A stretch of 36,800 nt of DNA from Hyphomicrobiales bacterium (GCA_028285595.1 JANQOW010000064.1:1-36800); one strand, 5' to 3'. Numbered from the stretch's first letter, positions 9,087-17,748 are shown. Translations and numbers: made by a program. The notes: generated by a model from the letters alone, not told the origin.

Positions 9087-9686
9087 ATGACCGTTTTCAA
9101 CGACACCACGAATGCATTGACGCTCCTGAAAACCAGGCGCTCCACAGTCGCCAAAGATATGGTGCCTCCGGGCCCTGATGCAGGCCAGATTGAAGAGCTG
9201 CTGCAGGTCGCAACGCGGGTCCCCGATCACGGCAAGCTTGCGCCCTGGCGGTTCATTCTATTTGAGGGTGCCGCGCGGACTGACTTCGGCGCACATTTGT
9301 CGGCCCGTTACAAGGAATTGCATCCGACCACGGGCAACGATCTCCTGGCGTTTGAGGCGGCCCGTTTTGAGCGTGCGCCACTGGTGATCGGTGTGGTCTC
9401 CAAGGCAGCTCCTCACCACAAGATCCCCGAATGGGAGCAGCAGCTTTCCGCCGGTGCGGTGTGCCAGAACCTGCTGATCGCGGCTGTCGCCATGGGCTTT
9501 GCGGCCCAATGGTTGACGGAGTGGTATGCGTTTGATGAGGAGATTGCGCGCATTCTCAGGCTCTCAGAGCACGAGCGCATGGCCGGATTTGTCTACGTGG
9601 CCTCGCGGGCCGGCGAGCCTTCCGAACGGGCCCGTCCGGAGGTCAGCGAACTGGTCAGCCACTGGGTGCCGGAGTGCGCGCAATGA
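9087..9686 (+). CDS. Nitroreductase family protein
   Basis: A 199-residue FMN-dependent oxidoreductase of the nitroreductase fold, closest in length and motifs to the YdjA/small nitroreductase group. LLKTRRSTVAKD near the N-terminus supplies the phosphate-binding Arg pair, and RVPDHGKLAPWRF follows. SAGAVCQNLLIAAVAMGFAAQWLT is the usual central helix. The ATG at 9087 is preferred over the GTG at 9066 because AAGGA lies 11 bases upstream of it. The stop overlaps the next gene's start (ATGA at 9683-9686), so translation is probably coupled. The substrate is unknown; the family reduces nitro groups, quinones or flavins with NAD(P)H. Confidence 0.87.
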   Translation: MTVFNDTTNALTLLKTRRSTVAKDMVPPGPDAGQIEELLQVATRVPDHGKLAPWRFILFEGAARTDFGAHLSARYKELHPTTGNDLLAFEAARFERAPLVIGVVSKAAPHHKIPEWEQQLSAGAVCQNLLIAAVAMGFAAQWLTEWYAFDEEIARILRLSEHERMAGFVYVASRAGEPSERARPEVSELVSHWVPECAQ

Positions 9687-10405
9687 AGATCCGCGGTGTT
9701 CTATTCGATAAAGACGGGACCTTGATCGATTTCGACAAGACCTGGCAGCCGGTCGTCATGCGGCTGGTGACGGAGATTGCTCAAGGCGATGCGGATGAGA
9801 TCGCCCGCATGATGCGTGCGGTGGGGTTTGACGAAGCCTCGGGGCGGTTCCTGCCAGGTTCCATTTTTGCTGCCGGGACGAATGCTGAGCTGGCCGAGGC
9901 CTGGCACCCCGAACTCGCCGGCGAGGCGCTGGCCCGGAAGGTGGTGGAGTATGATGCCTATTACTCCGCGGCGTCCGCAGACGCGTCTGTGCCCGTCACA
10001 GACCTCACCAAGGTGCTGGGCGATCTGCGCGATCAGAACATGCGGCTTGGCATCGCGACCAATGATGTGACCGCAGGGGCGAACGAGTTCGTCCGCGGGG
10101 CGGGCTTAGAGGCGCTGTTTGACTTTATCACCGGATATGATGGCGTGCCGGTTCCCAAACCGGCGGGCGACATGGTGGTGGCCTTCTGCGCGGCCGTGGA
10201 CCTGGCACCGGCGGAGGTGGCGGTGGTGGGTGACAACACCCACGATCTGGAAATGGGGGTTGCCAGTGGCGCAGGGCATAAGGTTGGTGTGTTGACCGGC
10301 ACCGGCAGCCGGTCTGATCTTGAGCCCTTTGCCGATATTATTCTCGATCACATTGATCAATTGCCGGCCCATTTGGATGAATTGAACGCGGGCGCCGCGG
10401 CTTAA
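9683..10405 (+). CDS. HAD-superfamily hydrolase (phosphatase)
   Basis: A 240-residue phosphatase with all four HAD motifs visible: motif I FDKDGTLID (nucleophile Asp near residue 9), motif II IATND, motif III Lys in VPKPAGD, and motif IV VVGDNTHDLEMG. The inserted helical cap lies between motifs I and II, as in the phosphoglycolate phosphatase-like group. The start overlaps the nitroreductase stop, and GGAG sits 8 bases upstream, favouring 9683 over an upstream in-frame ATG at 9674. It is the middle gene of a three-gene rightward cluster with nitroreductase and flavin reductase-like genes, which might hint at a flavin phosphate substrate. That link is context only. Confidence 0.88.
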   Translation: MKIRGVLFDKDGTLIDFDKTWQPVVMRLVTEIAQGDADEIARMMRAVGFDEASGRFLPGSIFAAGTNAELAEAWHPELAGEALARKVVEYDAYYSAASADASVPVTDLTKVLGDLRDQNMRLGIATNDVTAGANEFVRGAGLEALFDFITGYDGVPVPKPAGDMVVAFCAAVDLAPAEVAVVGDNTHDLEMGVASGAGHKVGVLTGTGSRSDLEPFADIILDHIDQLPAHLDELNAGAAA

Positions 10406-10423
10406 CGGAGAAAGATCTGAGCT

Positions 10424-11056
10424 ATGTTTTATGATGCCATCAAGAATGACCACGGTCTTCCCCATGATCCGTTTAAGGCGCTGGTGGCGCCGCGCCCCAT
10501 CGGCTGGATTTCCACGGTGAGCGAGGACGGAACCGTCAATCTGGCGCCCTACAGTTTCTTCAACGCCATGGCCTCAAACCCGCATTATGTGTGCTTTGGC
10601 TCGGCCGGCATGAAGGATAGCTGGCGTAACATTGAGGCGACGGGTGAGTTCGTCTGCAACCTGGCCACATGGGACCTGCGCGATCAGATGAACACCACGT
10701 CGGCTCACGTGCCTCAAAGCGTGGATGAGCTGGAGCTGGCCGGACTGACCGCCAAGCCGTGCACCCTGGTGAAGCCGCCGATGGTGGCAGAGAGCCCTGC
10801 CGTGTTTGAGTGCGAGCATTTCAAGACCGTTGGGCTGGATGGGCTGGACGGTGCGGCGCATGAATACGCCATCATCATTGGCAAGGTGGTGGGCATCCAT
10901 ATCCGCGATGAGTACATCACGGCTGAGGGGCTGTTTGACACCGCAAAGGCGATGCCGATTGCCCGGGGCGGGTATCATGACTATTCGGTCGTGCGTGAAG
11001 ATTCCACGTTTTCCATGACGCGCCCCGGTATGACAGAGGCGCAGTTCGCGGAGTGA
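10424..11056 (+). CDS. Flavin reductase-like protein (FMN-binding split barrel)
   Basis: A 210-residue member of the DIM6/NTAB flavin reductase-like family. The region KALVAPRPIGWIST through NLAPYSFFNAMASNP (about residues 18-52) is the typical FMN-binding segment, and the following FVCNLAT and the acidic C-terminal half fit the split-barrel fold. Such proteins supply reduced flavin to monooxygenases or act as flavoprotein oxidoreductases themselves. It begins 18 bp after the HAD gene, with GGAGAAA upstream, and is the last gene of the nitroreductase-HAD-flavin reductase run. A palindromic repeat follows the stop. Confidence 0.85.
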   Translation: MFYDAIKNDHGLPHDPFKALVAPRPIGWISTVSEDGTVNLAPYSFFNAMASNPHYVCFGSAGMKDSWRNIEATGEFVCNLATWDLRDQMNTTSAHVPQSVDELELAGLTAKPCTLVKPPMVAESPAVFECEHFKTVGLDGLDGAAHEYAIIIGKVVGIHIRDEYITAEGLFDTAKAMPIARGGYHDYSVVREDSTFSMTRPGMTEAQFAE

Positions 11057-11076
11057 CGCTTCCGCGGGCGCCATCT

Positions 11077-11173
11077 CGTCATCCCGGAATTTTGCGCACG
11101 CAAAATATCCGGGAGCTAGAGCCGGCAAGCTCAGGATCCATCGCTCTGGGTCCCCGCGTTCGCGGGGATGACG
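11077..11173. repeat. Composite palindromic intergenic element
   Basis: The left part (11077-11114) is a copy of the arm found at 4829-4943, with inner palindrome ATTTTGCGCACGCAAAAT at 11089-11106. The right part contains a different hairpin, CCCCGCGTTCGCGGGG at 11152-11167, of the type seen at 16871-16888. The outer ends still pair (CGTCATCCC with GGGATGACG). It lies between convergent genes and may terminate both. Confidence 0.75.
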
Positions 11174-11199
11174 GAGGAGGGCAACCTCCCGCGGGCGCC

Positions 11200-11955
11200 C
11201 TAAAGAATCTGGCTCAGGAACTCCTTCGTCCGCGGATCCTTCGCTGCGTCGAAGAAGGTATCCGGCGGCCCATGCTCCACGATCACCCCCCGGTCGGTGA
11301 AGTAGATATGATCGGCCACCTCGCGGGCAAAGCCCATCTCGTGGGTCACCAGGATACAGGTCATCCCATCCTGGGCGAGTTCCTTGATGGTCACCAGCAC
11401 CTCTTTCACCGTCTCCGGGTCGAGCGCCGCGGTCACCTCATCGAACAGCATCACATCCGGCCGCATGGCCAGTGAGCGGGCAATGGCCACGCGTTGTTGC
11501 TGGCCGCCGGAAAGCTCGCCCGGATAGTTGTTCTCTTTGCCCTCGAGCCGGACCTTTTTGACGAGCGCCCGGGCGCGCTTTTCCACCTCGTCCTTGTCTT
11601 CTTTGAGCACCAGAACCGGCGCCATCATGATGTTCTCAAGGGCGGTCTTATGCGGAAAGAGGTTGTATTGCTGGAACACCATGCCGACTTTCTGGCGCAG
11701 CTCGAGCTTGTCCAGCTTGGGGTCGTGCACCTCTTGGCCTTCCACCAAGATGGAGCCCGATTGGATGTCGTTCAGAGCATTGACGCAACGGATCAGGGTG
11801 GACTTGCCTGAGCCGGACGGGCCGATGATACAGATCACCTCGCCCTTCATCACATCGAGCGTAACCCCTTTCAAAACCTCCAGGTCGCCGAAGGATTTGT
11901 GCACATCCTTGATGGAAACGATGGGTTGGTCAGGTGTCCAGTTTTCTGAGTTCAT
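11200..11955 (-). CDS. Polar amino-acid ABC transporter, ATP-binding protein
   Basis: A 251-residue ATPase of the GlnQ/HisP type that powers the two permeases encoded just upstream. Walker A is GPSGSGKS (about residues 44-51), the Q-loop is VFQQYNLFPH, the signature is LSGGQQQR, Walker B runs MLFDEVTAALDPE, and the switch His is in VTHEMGF. The residue after the catalytic Glu region is Val where Pro is usual (DEVT rather than DEPT); this variant occurs in the family and should not stop hydrolysis. It is the last gene of the leftward transporter operon and begins 10 bp after the second permease. Confidence 0.94.
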   Translation of the reverse strand: MNSENWTPDQPIVSIKDVHKSFGDLEVLKGVTLDVMKGEVICIIGPSGSGKSTLIRCVNALNDIQSGSILVEGQEVHDPKLDKLELRQKVGMVFQQYNLFPHKTALENIMMAPVLVLKEDKDEVEKRARALVKKVRLEGKENNYPGELSGGQQQRVAIARSLAMRPDVMLFDEVTAALDPETVKEVLVTIKELAQDGMTCILVTHEMGFAREVADHIYFTDRGVIVEHGPPDTFFDAAKDPRTKEFLSQIL

Positions 11956-11965
11956 TGGGGTGTCC

Positions 11966-12862
11966 TCATAACTTCACCGCAAATCTTTTCTCAAGTGCGA
12001 TGGTGAAACGGGCAATCGGGTAGCAGTAGGCAAAGAAGATCATCAGCGCGAACGTGTAGAACGGCACCAGAAGTTCGGGGTGGTTATCTTCTGCCTCAAT
12101 CGCCTGGCGGCTGAGCGTGATCAGTTCCTCCACGCCAAGCAGCGAACAGAGCGGCGTGGCCATGGTGAGGATGGCGTACCAGTTCATCCATGGCGGGATC
12201 ATGCGCTTGAAACACTGGGGCAGGATGATGCGCCACAGGGTTTGCTGGCGGGTGTAGGCGAGCGATTCCGCCGCTTCCCACTGGCCGCTGGGCACCGATT
12301 GAATGGCCCCGCGGACAACCTCGGAAATGTTGGCCATGATGGGCAGCGACAATCCGAACACCGCCTTCACCCAATCTGGAATAACGATGATGACGCCAAA
12401 GATTGTGACCTCAAACGGCAGGGCCAGGAGCACGATGAAGAGCAATACAAGCCAGGGCGAGTTGCGGAACGCCTGGGTGGCGAACTTGGCCGGCCAGCTT
12501 ATAAGCTTGGTCGGCGAGATCTGCATGAGACCGAGCACCACACCGGCGGCTGTGCCCAGGATCATGGTGAGCAGTGAGATCAGCACGTTGAAGAAGAACC
12601 CGCTGGTGACCAGAAGGGGCATCCACTTGAAGAGCGCTGCGACGGCTTCGGTGTAGGTGTAGTTCGACTGCGCCAGAGCGGCGGCAGGCCACAGGAAGAT
12701 GATGGCCACCATGGCCGGCCACACCCAAAGCGGCAGGCCCGACACCCAACGCGAGAAGCCCACCGGATCGGTGATCATGGTGGCGCGCGGGTTCAGCGGC
12801 AGCAGAACGGGAAGGTCCGTGGTGGGTTTGGCATTGACGCCGGGTATGGTCTTGCTCGCCAT
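11966..12862 (-). CDS. Polar amino-acid ABC transporter, permease
   Basis: A 298-residue inner-membrane permease of the HisM/GltK class. An N-terminal hydrophobic segment near residues 45-65 (LPLWVWPAMVAIIFLWP) precedes the core bundle that starts around residue 85. The cytoplasmic coupling loop is recognisable as GAIQSVPSGQWEAAESLAY followed by ILPQCFKRMIPPWMN, the usual EAA-loop pattern. FRNSPWLVLLFIV matches the conserved FRGTP-type helix. It begins 3 bp after the first permease gene, so translation is probably coupled. Substrate is not set by the permease sequence. Confidence 0.92.
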   Translation of the reverse strand: MASKTIPGVNAKPTTDLPVLLPLNPRATMITDPVGFSRWVSGLPLWVWPAMVAIIFLWPAAALAQSNYTYTEAVAALFKWMPLLVTSGFFFNVLISLLTMILGTAAGVVLGLMQISPTKLISWPAKFATQAFRNSPWLVLLFIVLLALPFEVTIFGVIIVIPDWVKAVFGLSLPIMANISEVVRGAIQSVPSGQWEAAESLAYTRQQTLWRIILPQCFKRMIPPWMNWYAILTMATPLCSLLGVEELITLSRQAIEAEDNHPELLVPFYTFALMIFFAYCYPIARFTIALEKRFAVKL

Positions 12863-12865
12863 GGC

Positions 12866-13624
12866 CTAGCCTCCATACCCTGGGATTTTCATCGCCTTCT
12901 CCCAGCGGTGCATGCCGTAGACCAGGATGCCCACCAGAACGATGAACGAGACAAAGAGGAACAGCATGGTGGGATAAAGCGCGCTTGGGTAATCGTTCCA
13001 GATGCCAAGACACTCGTAAAGCAGTTCCGGCACGGCGATGCCCACCGCCTGTGTGGTGGTTTTCACCAGGTTCACCAGGTTGTTGTTGAGCGCCGGCAGA
13101 CAGACCCGGAAGGACAACGGCAGAACCACCTCCTTATAGGTTTGCAGCCGTGTGAAGCCTAAGGATGTGGCCGCCTCGGTCGTGGATTCCGGCACGGCCT
13201 CAATGCCCGCGCGGAAGATCTCAACGTTAAAGGCGCCGGCGAAAAACGACAGTGAGATGATGGCCCAGCCCACATTGGAGATGAGAGGCACCTCGGTCCA
13301 GCCGTCAGGGCCGGTGATGGTGGGTGTGAATTGTCCAAGGGCAAAATAGAAGAACAAGAGCTGCACGAAGGGCGGGGTGTTGCGGAAAAACTGGATGTAG
13401 CCCTGCACCAGCCGGCGCGCCCATTTCAGCGGAGAGCCCTGCAGCCAGGCGCCCACGATGCCGATGATGACGGAAAAGATGACACAGGCGATGGAGAGAA
13501 TGACGGTGTACTGGAAGCCGCTGACCACCCTCCAAAACTGCCGTTCGTCGTGAAAGAAGATGAAGTTCCAGCGTGGATATTCTTCCGCGAACTGGCGGAA
13601 GAATTCCGCAAATGCTTCAATCAT
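12866..13624 (-). CDS. Polar amino-acid ABC transporter, permease
   Basis: A 252-residue inner-membrane permease, partner of the following permease. The core contains QFFRNTPPFVQLLFFYFALG, a textbook match to the amino-acid permease helix, and the EAA-type coupling loop AVPESTTEAATSLGFTRLQ followed by VVLPLSFRVCLPALNN. Five or so membrane spans are visible. It follows the solute-binding-protein gene after 85 bp that contain a strong hairpin, a common way to give the binding protein more transcript than the membrane parts. Confidence 0.93.
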   Translation of the reverse strand: MIEAFAEFFRQFAEEYPRWNFIFFHDERQFWRVVSGFQYTVILSIACVIFSVIIGIVGAWLQGSPLKWARRLVQGYIQFFRNTPPFVQLLFFYFALGQFTPTITGPDGWTEVPLISNVGWAIISLSFFAGAFNVEIFRAGIEAVPESTTEAATSLGFTRLQTYKEVVLPLSFRVCLPALNNNLVNLVKTTTQAVGIAVPELLYECLGIWNDYPSALYPTMLFLFVSFIVLVGILVYGMHRWEKAMKIPGYGG

Positions 13625-13653
13625 CCAGCCCCTCCGTCAAAAAATGGATGCGT

Positions 13654-13687
13654 GCGGCGGGGAGAACTGCCCATGTCTCCCCGCCGC
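13654..13687 (-). terminator. Intercistronic hairpin after the binding-protein gene
   Basis: A perfect 12-bp stem (13654-13665 with 13676-13687, GCGGCGGGGAGA/TCTCCCCGCCGC) closes a 10-nt loop. On the minus (transcribed) strand a run of six T follows nine bases later (13644-13639), and on the plus strand TTTTT starts at 13690. It sits between the binding-protein stop and the first permease start. Likely a partial terminator or an RNA-stabilising stem setting the stoichiometry of the transporter operon. Confidence 0.8.
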
Positions 13688-13709
13688 GCTTTTTAAAATG
13701 TAAGAGGCC

Positions 13710-14558
13710 TTACTTCTTGCCGGCCAGCCAATCGCCGAACTTCTTGTTCTTGTCGGCGAGATAAGCGGTGGGCTTGATGCCCCACTTCTTCTCCAACTCA
13801 ATCAGCTTGCCGGATTGGTGCAGGTTGAAGGTGAGACCGGACATGAAGTTGCCGAAGATGCAGTCCTTCTCCTTGAGCGGCACGGCCAGACCCCAGGGGT
13901 TATCGTCTTCGGAGTTGAGCGGCATTTCAAAGTCGTTGAAGTTGCCCGATGCCAGATCCGAACCGATGGAGCTGTCATCGTAAACCCACGCCACGCACTT
14001 CTTGTCGCGCAGCGCCTGCTTGGCTTCCGCGTTACCGGTGAAGGCCACGACCTTCACGCCATAACGCTCGGTCACCACCTTGTTGTAGAAGGCGCCTTGC
14101 TTGCCGCACACGGGCTTGTCTTTCAGGTCTTCCCACTTCTTGAAGGCCAGAGCCTTCGGCGACATGATGTTGGTACCCGACGTGTAGTAGTTGGGCTGGG
14201 TAATGCCGACGATCTTCCGGCGGTCTGGACGGTCGGACATGGTGGCGATCATCATGTCGATCTTGCCCTGCTCCAGGAACTGCATGCGGTTGGACGATTG
14301 TACGGCCACCAGCTCCAGCTCAACGCCCATGGCATCTGCCGCCATTTTGGCCATATCGGGCTCCATGCCGACAATCTTGCCGTCTGAGTCCCGGTATCCC
14401 CAAGGCTTGTAGTCAGCCTTCACGCCAACCACCATCTTGCCGCGCTCCATGACCTTTTTCCAAGTGTCATTGGTGCAAGAGTGGCCATCGGCGATCGCCG
14501 ATGTGGTTGCCGTCAGGCCCATCGCGGCGACACTGATCGCCAAAACTTTTTTCAGCAT
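13710..14558 (-). CDS. Polar amino-acid ABC transporter, periplasmic solute-binding protein
   Basis: A 282-residue binding protein. The ATG at 14558 is chosen because GGGAGA lies 7 bases upstream and residues 1-24 (MLKKVLAISVAAMGL through AIADG) form a signal peptide. The mature protein has the SBP_bac_3 pattern: GKMVVGVKADYKPWGYRD at the first strand, GMEPDMAKMAADAMG, and ATMSDRPDRRKIVG with the conserved Arg that usually contacts the amino-acid carboxylate. The long C-terminal helix ends in LEKKWGI. The gene starts 29 bp after the RpiR-type regulator. The ligand is unknown; nearness to the hut genes makes histidine one candidate but no more. Confidence 0.92.
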   Translation of the reverse strand: MLKKVLAISVAAMGLTATTSAIADGHSCTNDTWKKVMERGKMVVGVKADYKPWGYRDSDGKIVGMEPDMAKMAADAMGVELELVAVQSSNRMQFLEQGKIDMMIATMSDRPDRRKIVGITQPNYYTSGTNIMSPKALAFKKWEDLKDKPVCGKQGAFYNKVVTERYGVKVVAFTGNAEAKQALRDKKCVAWVYDDSSIGSDLASGNFNDFEMPLNSEDDNPWGLAVPLKEKDCIFGNFMSGLTFNLHQSGKLIELEKKWGIKPTAYLADKNKKFGDWLAGKK

Positions 14559-14587
14559 AACTATTCTCCCTGTTCTGCTGCCTGCTT

Positions 14588-15466
14588 TTAAGTGTGCCAA
14601 TAGTCTCCCCACGAGGCATTGGCGGTTTCCGCTGCGGCTACCCGCTTTTTGACAGCCGGCCCGCCACGGCGGACCAGCATGCCCATAATAGATTCTATAA
14701 AGAGCAAGGTTGCAACATAGGACGGAAAAAATTGCGGGCTCTCTGACGGGACAATGAAACTGGCCGATGAGGCCGGGATGACCGGAGAGCCGATCGCATC
14801 TGTGATCGACATGACATAGGCGCCGAGCTGGCGGGCATGTCGCGCGCGTTCCACGGACTGGTGCGCATAAGGGGCCTGGGTGATCACGATCACCGCATCG
14901 TCTTCGCCGAGCCCGATGATCGCACGGGCCCAGGCGGCCGGCGTGGTCGGGTGGCTCCAATTGTTAAAGGCGAACGCGGAGACATAATCGAGATATTCAC
15001 CAATGCCGCCGGCGCCCATGGTGGCGATGACGATAACTCTGCGGGCCTTGGACAGCCGGTCCACGCTGGCGCGCAGGGCGCTGAGATCGGTGGTGTTGAG
15101 CAGTTGCTGAATGTTGGCGACACTTGCTTCAGACTGTGCGTAAAGGAACGCGTTCTGGTCCCGCGCCCCGTGCGCCGTGCCATCCTGCAGGGCGCCCGCC
15201 CGGTCTGAAAGCCTGATCGTGGGGGTGCGGAACTGGGCCCGGCAGATGTCGCGGAGATCCTCATAGCCCTCAAAATCAAGGGCCCGGGCCAGGCGCGACA
15301 TGGTTTGAGGGGCCACATTGGCCGCATCGGCCACCCTCCTTAAGGAGCGGGTGGCAATCTCTTCGGGATGTTCTGCCACATAGCGCGCGGCGCGCTGCAG
15401 CTGCGGGCTGAGATCGTCGAAGCGGTGCGCAACCCGGTGCTGGATCATCGGTTCAGAAGCAGACAT
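14588..15466 (-). CDS. RpiR/MurR-family transcriptional regulator
   Basis: A 292-residue regulator. The N-terminal winged helix-turn-helix spans about residues 15-85, with the recognition part at VADAANVAPQTMSRLARALDFEGYEDLRD. The C-terminal half is a SIS domain (RRVIVIATMGAGGIGEYLDYV onward) that normally binds phosphosugars, although members next to amino-acid transporters bind other effectors. It is the first gene of the transporter operon, so it probably controls the transporter and itself. Upstream, two short palindromes (GTATcATAC at 15500-15508 and ACATATGT at 15525-15532) are possible operators. GGAGAGA lies about 11 bases before the ATG. Confidence 0.88.
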   Translation of the reverse strand: MSASEPMIQHRVAHRFDDLSPQLQRAARYVAEHPEEIATRSLRRVADAANVAPQTMSRLARALDFEGYEDLRDICRAQFRTPTIRLSDRAGALQDGTAHGARDQNAFLYAQSEASVANIQQLLNTTDLSALRASVDRLSKARRVIVIATMGAGGIGEYLDYVSAFAFNNWSHPTTPAAWARAIIGLGEDDAVIVITQAPYAHQSVERARHARQLGAYVMSITDAIGSPVIPASSASFIVPSESPQFFPSYVATLLFIESIMGMLVRRGGPAVKKRVAAAETANASWGDYWHT

Positions 15467-15538
15467 CTAAGCACCATCTCTCCAAGGCTGGTTATGCTTG
15501 TATCATACGATTCCGGTCAGTGGAACATATGTCTCAAG

Positions 15539-16738
15539 TTACACGGTGCCTGTGGATTTCAGATCTGCGATCTCCTCGGCCCCCAGCCCCAGTTCCGCGA
15601 GGACTTCCTCGGTATGCTCACCCACACGCGGCGGAGGGCGGTCCAGCTTCGGTCCGCCATGGGCGAAGGAATAGGCTGCAACCGCCAGACGGCGCGTTTC
15701 GTCAGGGCCGCCTTGACCCTCGAATGTCTGGAGCACCGAGCGCGCGGCGACCTGTTCGCCGGCCAGCGTTTCTTCCAATCGGCGCACCCGGGCAGCCGGG
15801 ACGCCGCCTTCGTTCAGAACGTCCTCCCACTCCTGGGCCGTGCGGGTTTGCAGCACTTCGGTGAGGATGTCGGCCAGCCGGCCGCGCGCTGCTCTCAGCT
15901 CATCGCGGGACATGGCGGCCACTTCGTCACCCAGAGCGCTGTCACCGATCGCATGGAAGATATCGGCCGCCTGCCGTGTGGTGTGGGCGCCGATCATCAA
16001 GAGGCCGTCCTTGGTCTTATAGGCGGAATAGCCCGCATAGTCCGGATGGTCGTTGCCATGGGCGGTGGGGGAGGAACCAGAGCACAGTGTGCTGGTGACC
16101 TGCGAGCTCATGAGCATCAGGGCGCCATCGAGCATGGAGACATCGATGCGCTGACCTTTGCCTGTGTGGCCGCGCTGATAGAGGGCCGCCGAAATGGCCA
16201 GTGCGGCTTGGGCGCCGGTGCCGTAATCCACCATGGGCGGGCCCACGCGCACGGGCGCGCTGTTCTCCTCCCCATTGGCCACCATCAGGCCGGAATAGGC
16301 TTGGATCACCACGTCGTAAGCCGGGTGCTTGGCCTTGGGTCCGGTCTGGCCGAACCCGGTCAGGGAGCAGTAAATCAGTTTTGGATTGATGCTGGAGAGA
16401 TCCTCATAACCCAGACCCAGCTCAGCCATTTTGCCTGTGCGGTAGTTCTCCACCAGCACATCGGCACCGGCCACCAGCTTGCGCAGAATGTCCCGGCCCT
16501 TCTCGGTCTTGAGGTCGAGGGTGATGGCCCGCTTGCCGGCGTTCTGGCCGAGATAAAGGGTGCCATAGTCTTCCTCGCCGAGCGCCCTGATAACGCTTTC
16601 CTCGCGGGTCATATCCGGATTTGTGGGCGGCTCGATCTTGATCACATCGGCGCCCAGCACCGCCAGTTGGAAGGTGCTGAAGGGGCCGGCAAGTACGTGG
16701 GTGAGGTCGAGGCATCTGATGCCTTCAAAGGGGCGCAT
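15539..16738 (-). CDS. CaiB/BaiF family CoA-transferase (family III)
   Basis: A 399-residue protein, the usual length for class III CoA-transferases. The ATG at 16738 has AAGGAAA 5 bases upstream and gives the standard start MRPFEGIRCLDLTHVLAGPF. Recognisable parts are GADVIKIEPP, RAITLDLKTEKGRDIL, ADVLVENYRTGKM, CSLTGFGQTGP, and PAYDVVIQAYSGLM with the catalytic Asp after PAY. Such enzymes move CoA between carboxylic acids (for example formyl-CoA/oxalate, carnitine or 2-methylacyl racemase-like reactions). It lies downstream of hutC on the same strand but is separated by 266 bp of repeats, so it need not be regulated with hut. Confidence 0.9.
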   Translation of the reverse strand: MRPFEGIRCLDLTHVLAGPFSTFQLAVLGADVIKIEPPTNPDMTREESVIRALGEEDYGTLYLGQNAGKRAITLDLKTEKGRDILRKLVAGADVLVENYRTGKMAELGLGYEDLSSINPKLIYCSLTGFGQTGPKAKHPAYDVVIQAYSGLMVANGEENSAPVRVGPPMVDYGTGAQAALAISAALYQRGHTGKGQRIDVSMLDGALMLMSSQVTSTLCSGSSPTAHGNDHPDYAGYSAYKTKDGLLMIGAHTTRQAADIFHAIGDSALGDEVAAMSRDELRAARGRLADILTEVLQTRTAQEWEDVLNEGGVPAARVRRLEETLAGEQVAARSVLQTFEGQGGPDETRRLAVAAYSFAHGGPKLDRPPPRVGEHTEEVLAELGLGAEEIADLKSTGTV

Positions 16739-16870
16739 GGGGTTTCCTTGGACGCTGCAAATATCCCGAGCGCGCAGCATGCGTGATCGCCGGAATTTGG
16801 CAAGGCGCATTCTCCTCACCATCCCGCGCCCTTGCGCACGCGGGGAGGGCCTGTCTCTTGGCATAGAAGG

Positions 16871-16981
16871 TCCCCGCTTTCGCGGGGACGCGGGGTTTAT
16901 CTCTCTACTCCCCTGCGAAGGCAGGGGTCCATAGCCCATAATGTTCCCCTGGCTGAGAAGGTTCCCGCTTTCGCGGGAATG
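16871..16981. repeat. Cluster of three palindromic repeat hairpins
   Basis: Between hutC and the CoA-transferase gene (266 bp, no gene seen) lie three perfect hairpins: TCCCCGCTTTCGCGGGGA (16871-16888), CCCCTGC/GCAGGGG (16910-16927) and TTCCCGC/GCGGGAA (16962-16979). The last two, with TCCATAG between them and GCTGAGAAGG before the third, form the same two-hairpin unit as at 33441-33511. These are dispersed palindromic repeats of the genome. Confidence 0.8.
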
Positions 16982-17004
16982 ACGCAACGTGCAGCAGTGT
17001 TCCC

Positions 17005-17748
17005 CTAGCCGCCCCGCTGACCGGGTTGAAAGCGGCCGATGAGGGTGCGGTGGTGACCGGGATAGGTGAGGTTGACGAACGTCACCGTTTCATCATCAGC
17101 CCAGGTGCGCCGTTCGATCCTGAGGCAGGCCGCACCCACCGTTACTCCTAACTGGCCAGCCAGATCCGGGTCTGCGCTCACAGCGCAAATGGCATGCTCT
17201 GCTTCGGTCCAGGGCACATGTTCCAGCAGCCAGGAGCCAGGCGGTGTTGCCTCGAACGGCTCATCGCCCGCTACGGGCACCGCTTTCAAGCTGATGTAGC
17301 GGTCTTCAAACAGCACCGGCGTGCCATCGGCCAAATGGCGGCACCGGATGTGCACCACGTCTGTGCCTCTGGGAAAGATGCCGGCAACGGTCAGTTTGCC
17401 TTCAGCGCGCATGGCTGTGCGTGTGATCAGCTCGTAGCTGTAAGCTTTGCCCTCGCCGGCCACCTCGTCTTCGATCTTGGCAATGGTCAGCGGCGCTTGC
17501 ACCGATTGCTGGGTGGCCACAAAGCTCCCGGCCTTGCGCCGGCGCACGATCAGGCCGTCATCGGCCAGCGACTGGAGCGCTTTGTTGACGGTCATGCGGG
17601 AGGTGTTAAGGGCCGCGCAAAGCTCGCTCTCAAACGGAATGCGGTCGCCCGGGCGCCACTGGCGACGGGTGATTTTAAGGGCGATGGCGCGGCGGATCTG
17701 CTCATAGAGCGGGCCGTTGCCGTCAAGATGAAGGGCAAGATCAGTCAA
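17005..17748 (-). CDS. hutC: Histidine utilisation repressor HutC (GntR family)
   Basis: A 247-residue GntR-family repressor of the HutC subfamily. The N-terminal winged helix (about residues 10-75) reads GPLYEQIRRAIALKI, then WRPGDRIPFESELCAALNTSRMT and VNKALQSLADDGLIVRRRKAGSFVA, a clear HutC match. The UTRA effector domain fills the rest and normally binds urocanate to release DNA. No ATG is available near the correct N-terminus; the start is a TTG at 17748 (or the adjacent TTG at 17751), 7 bases after GGAG and overlapping the end of hutF, so it is translationally coupled. It should act at the palindrome at 19113-19132 to repress both hut transcripts, including its own. Confidence 0.9.
   Translation of the reverse strand: MTDLALHLDGNGPLYEQIRRAIALKITRRQWRPGDRIPFESELCAALNTSRMTVNKALQSLADDGLIVRRRKAGSFVATQQSVQAPLTIAKIEDEVAGEGKAYSYELITRTAMRAEGKLTVAGIFPRGTDVVHIRCRHLADGTPVLFEDRYISLKAVPVAGDEPFEATPPGSWLLEHVPWTEAEHAICAVSADPDLAGQLGVTVGAACLRIERRTWADDETVTFVNLTYPGHHRTLIGRFQPGQRGG

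Noticed and set aside
11200-15466. Assigning the ABC transporter as a histidine transporter
   Set aside because: No ligand-specific residues can be read and no HutC-type palindrome was seen upstream; proximity alone is not enough.
15368-16786. A 472-codon open frame antisense to the CoA-transferase gene
   Set aside because: It lies opposite a clearly conserved family, has His/Gly-rich low-complexity sequence and no recognisable domain; long antisense frames are expected at this GC content.
16739-17004. CRISPR-like array in the repeat-rich gap after hutC
   Set aside because: The hairpins differ from each other and lack regular spacing or spacers; they are dispersed palindromic repeats.
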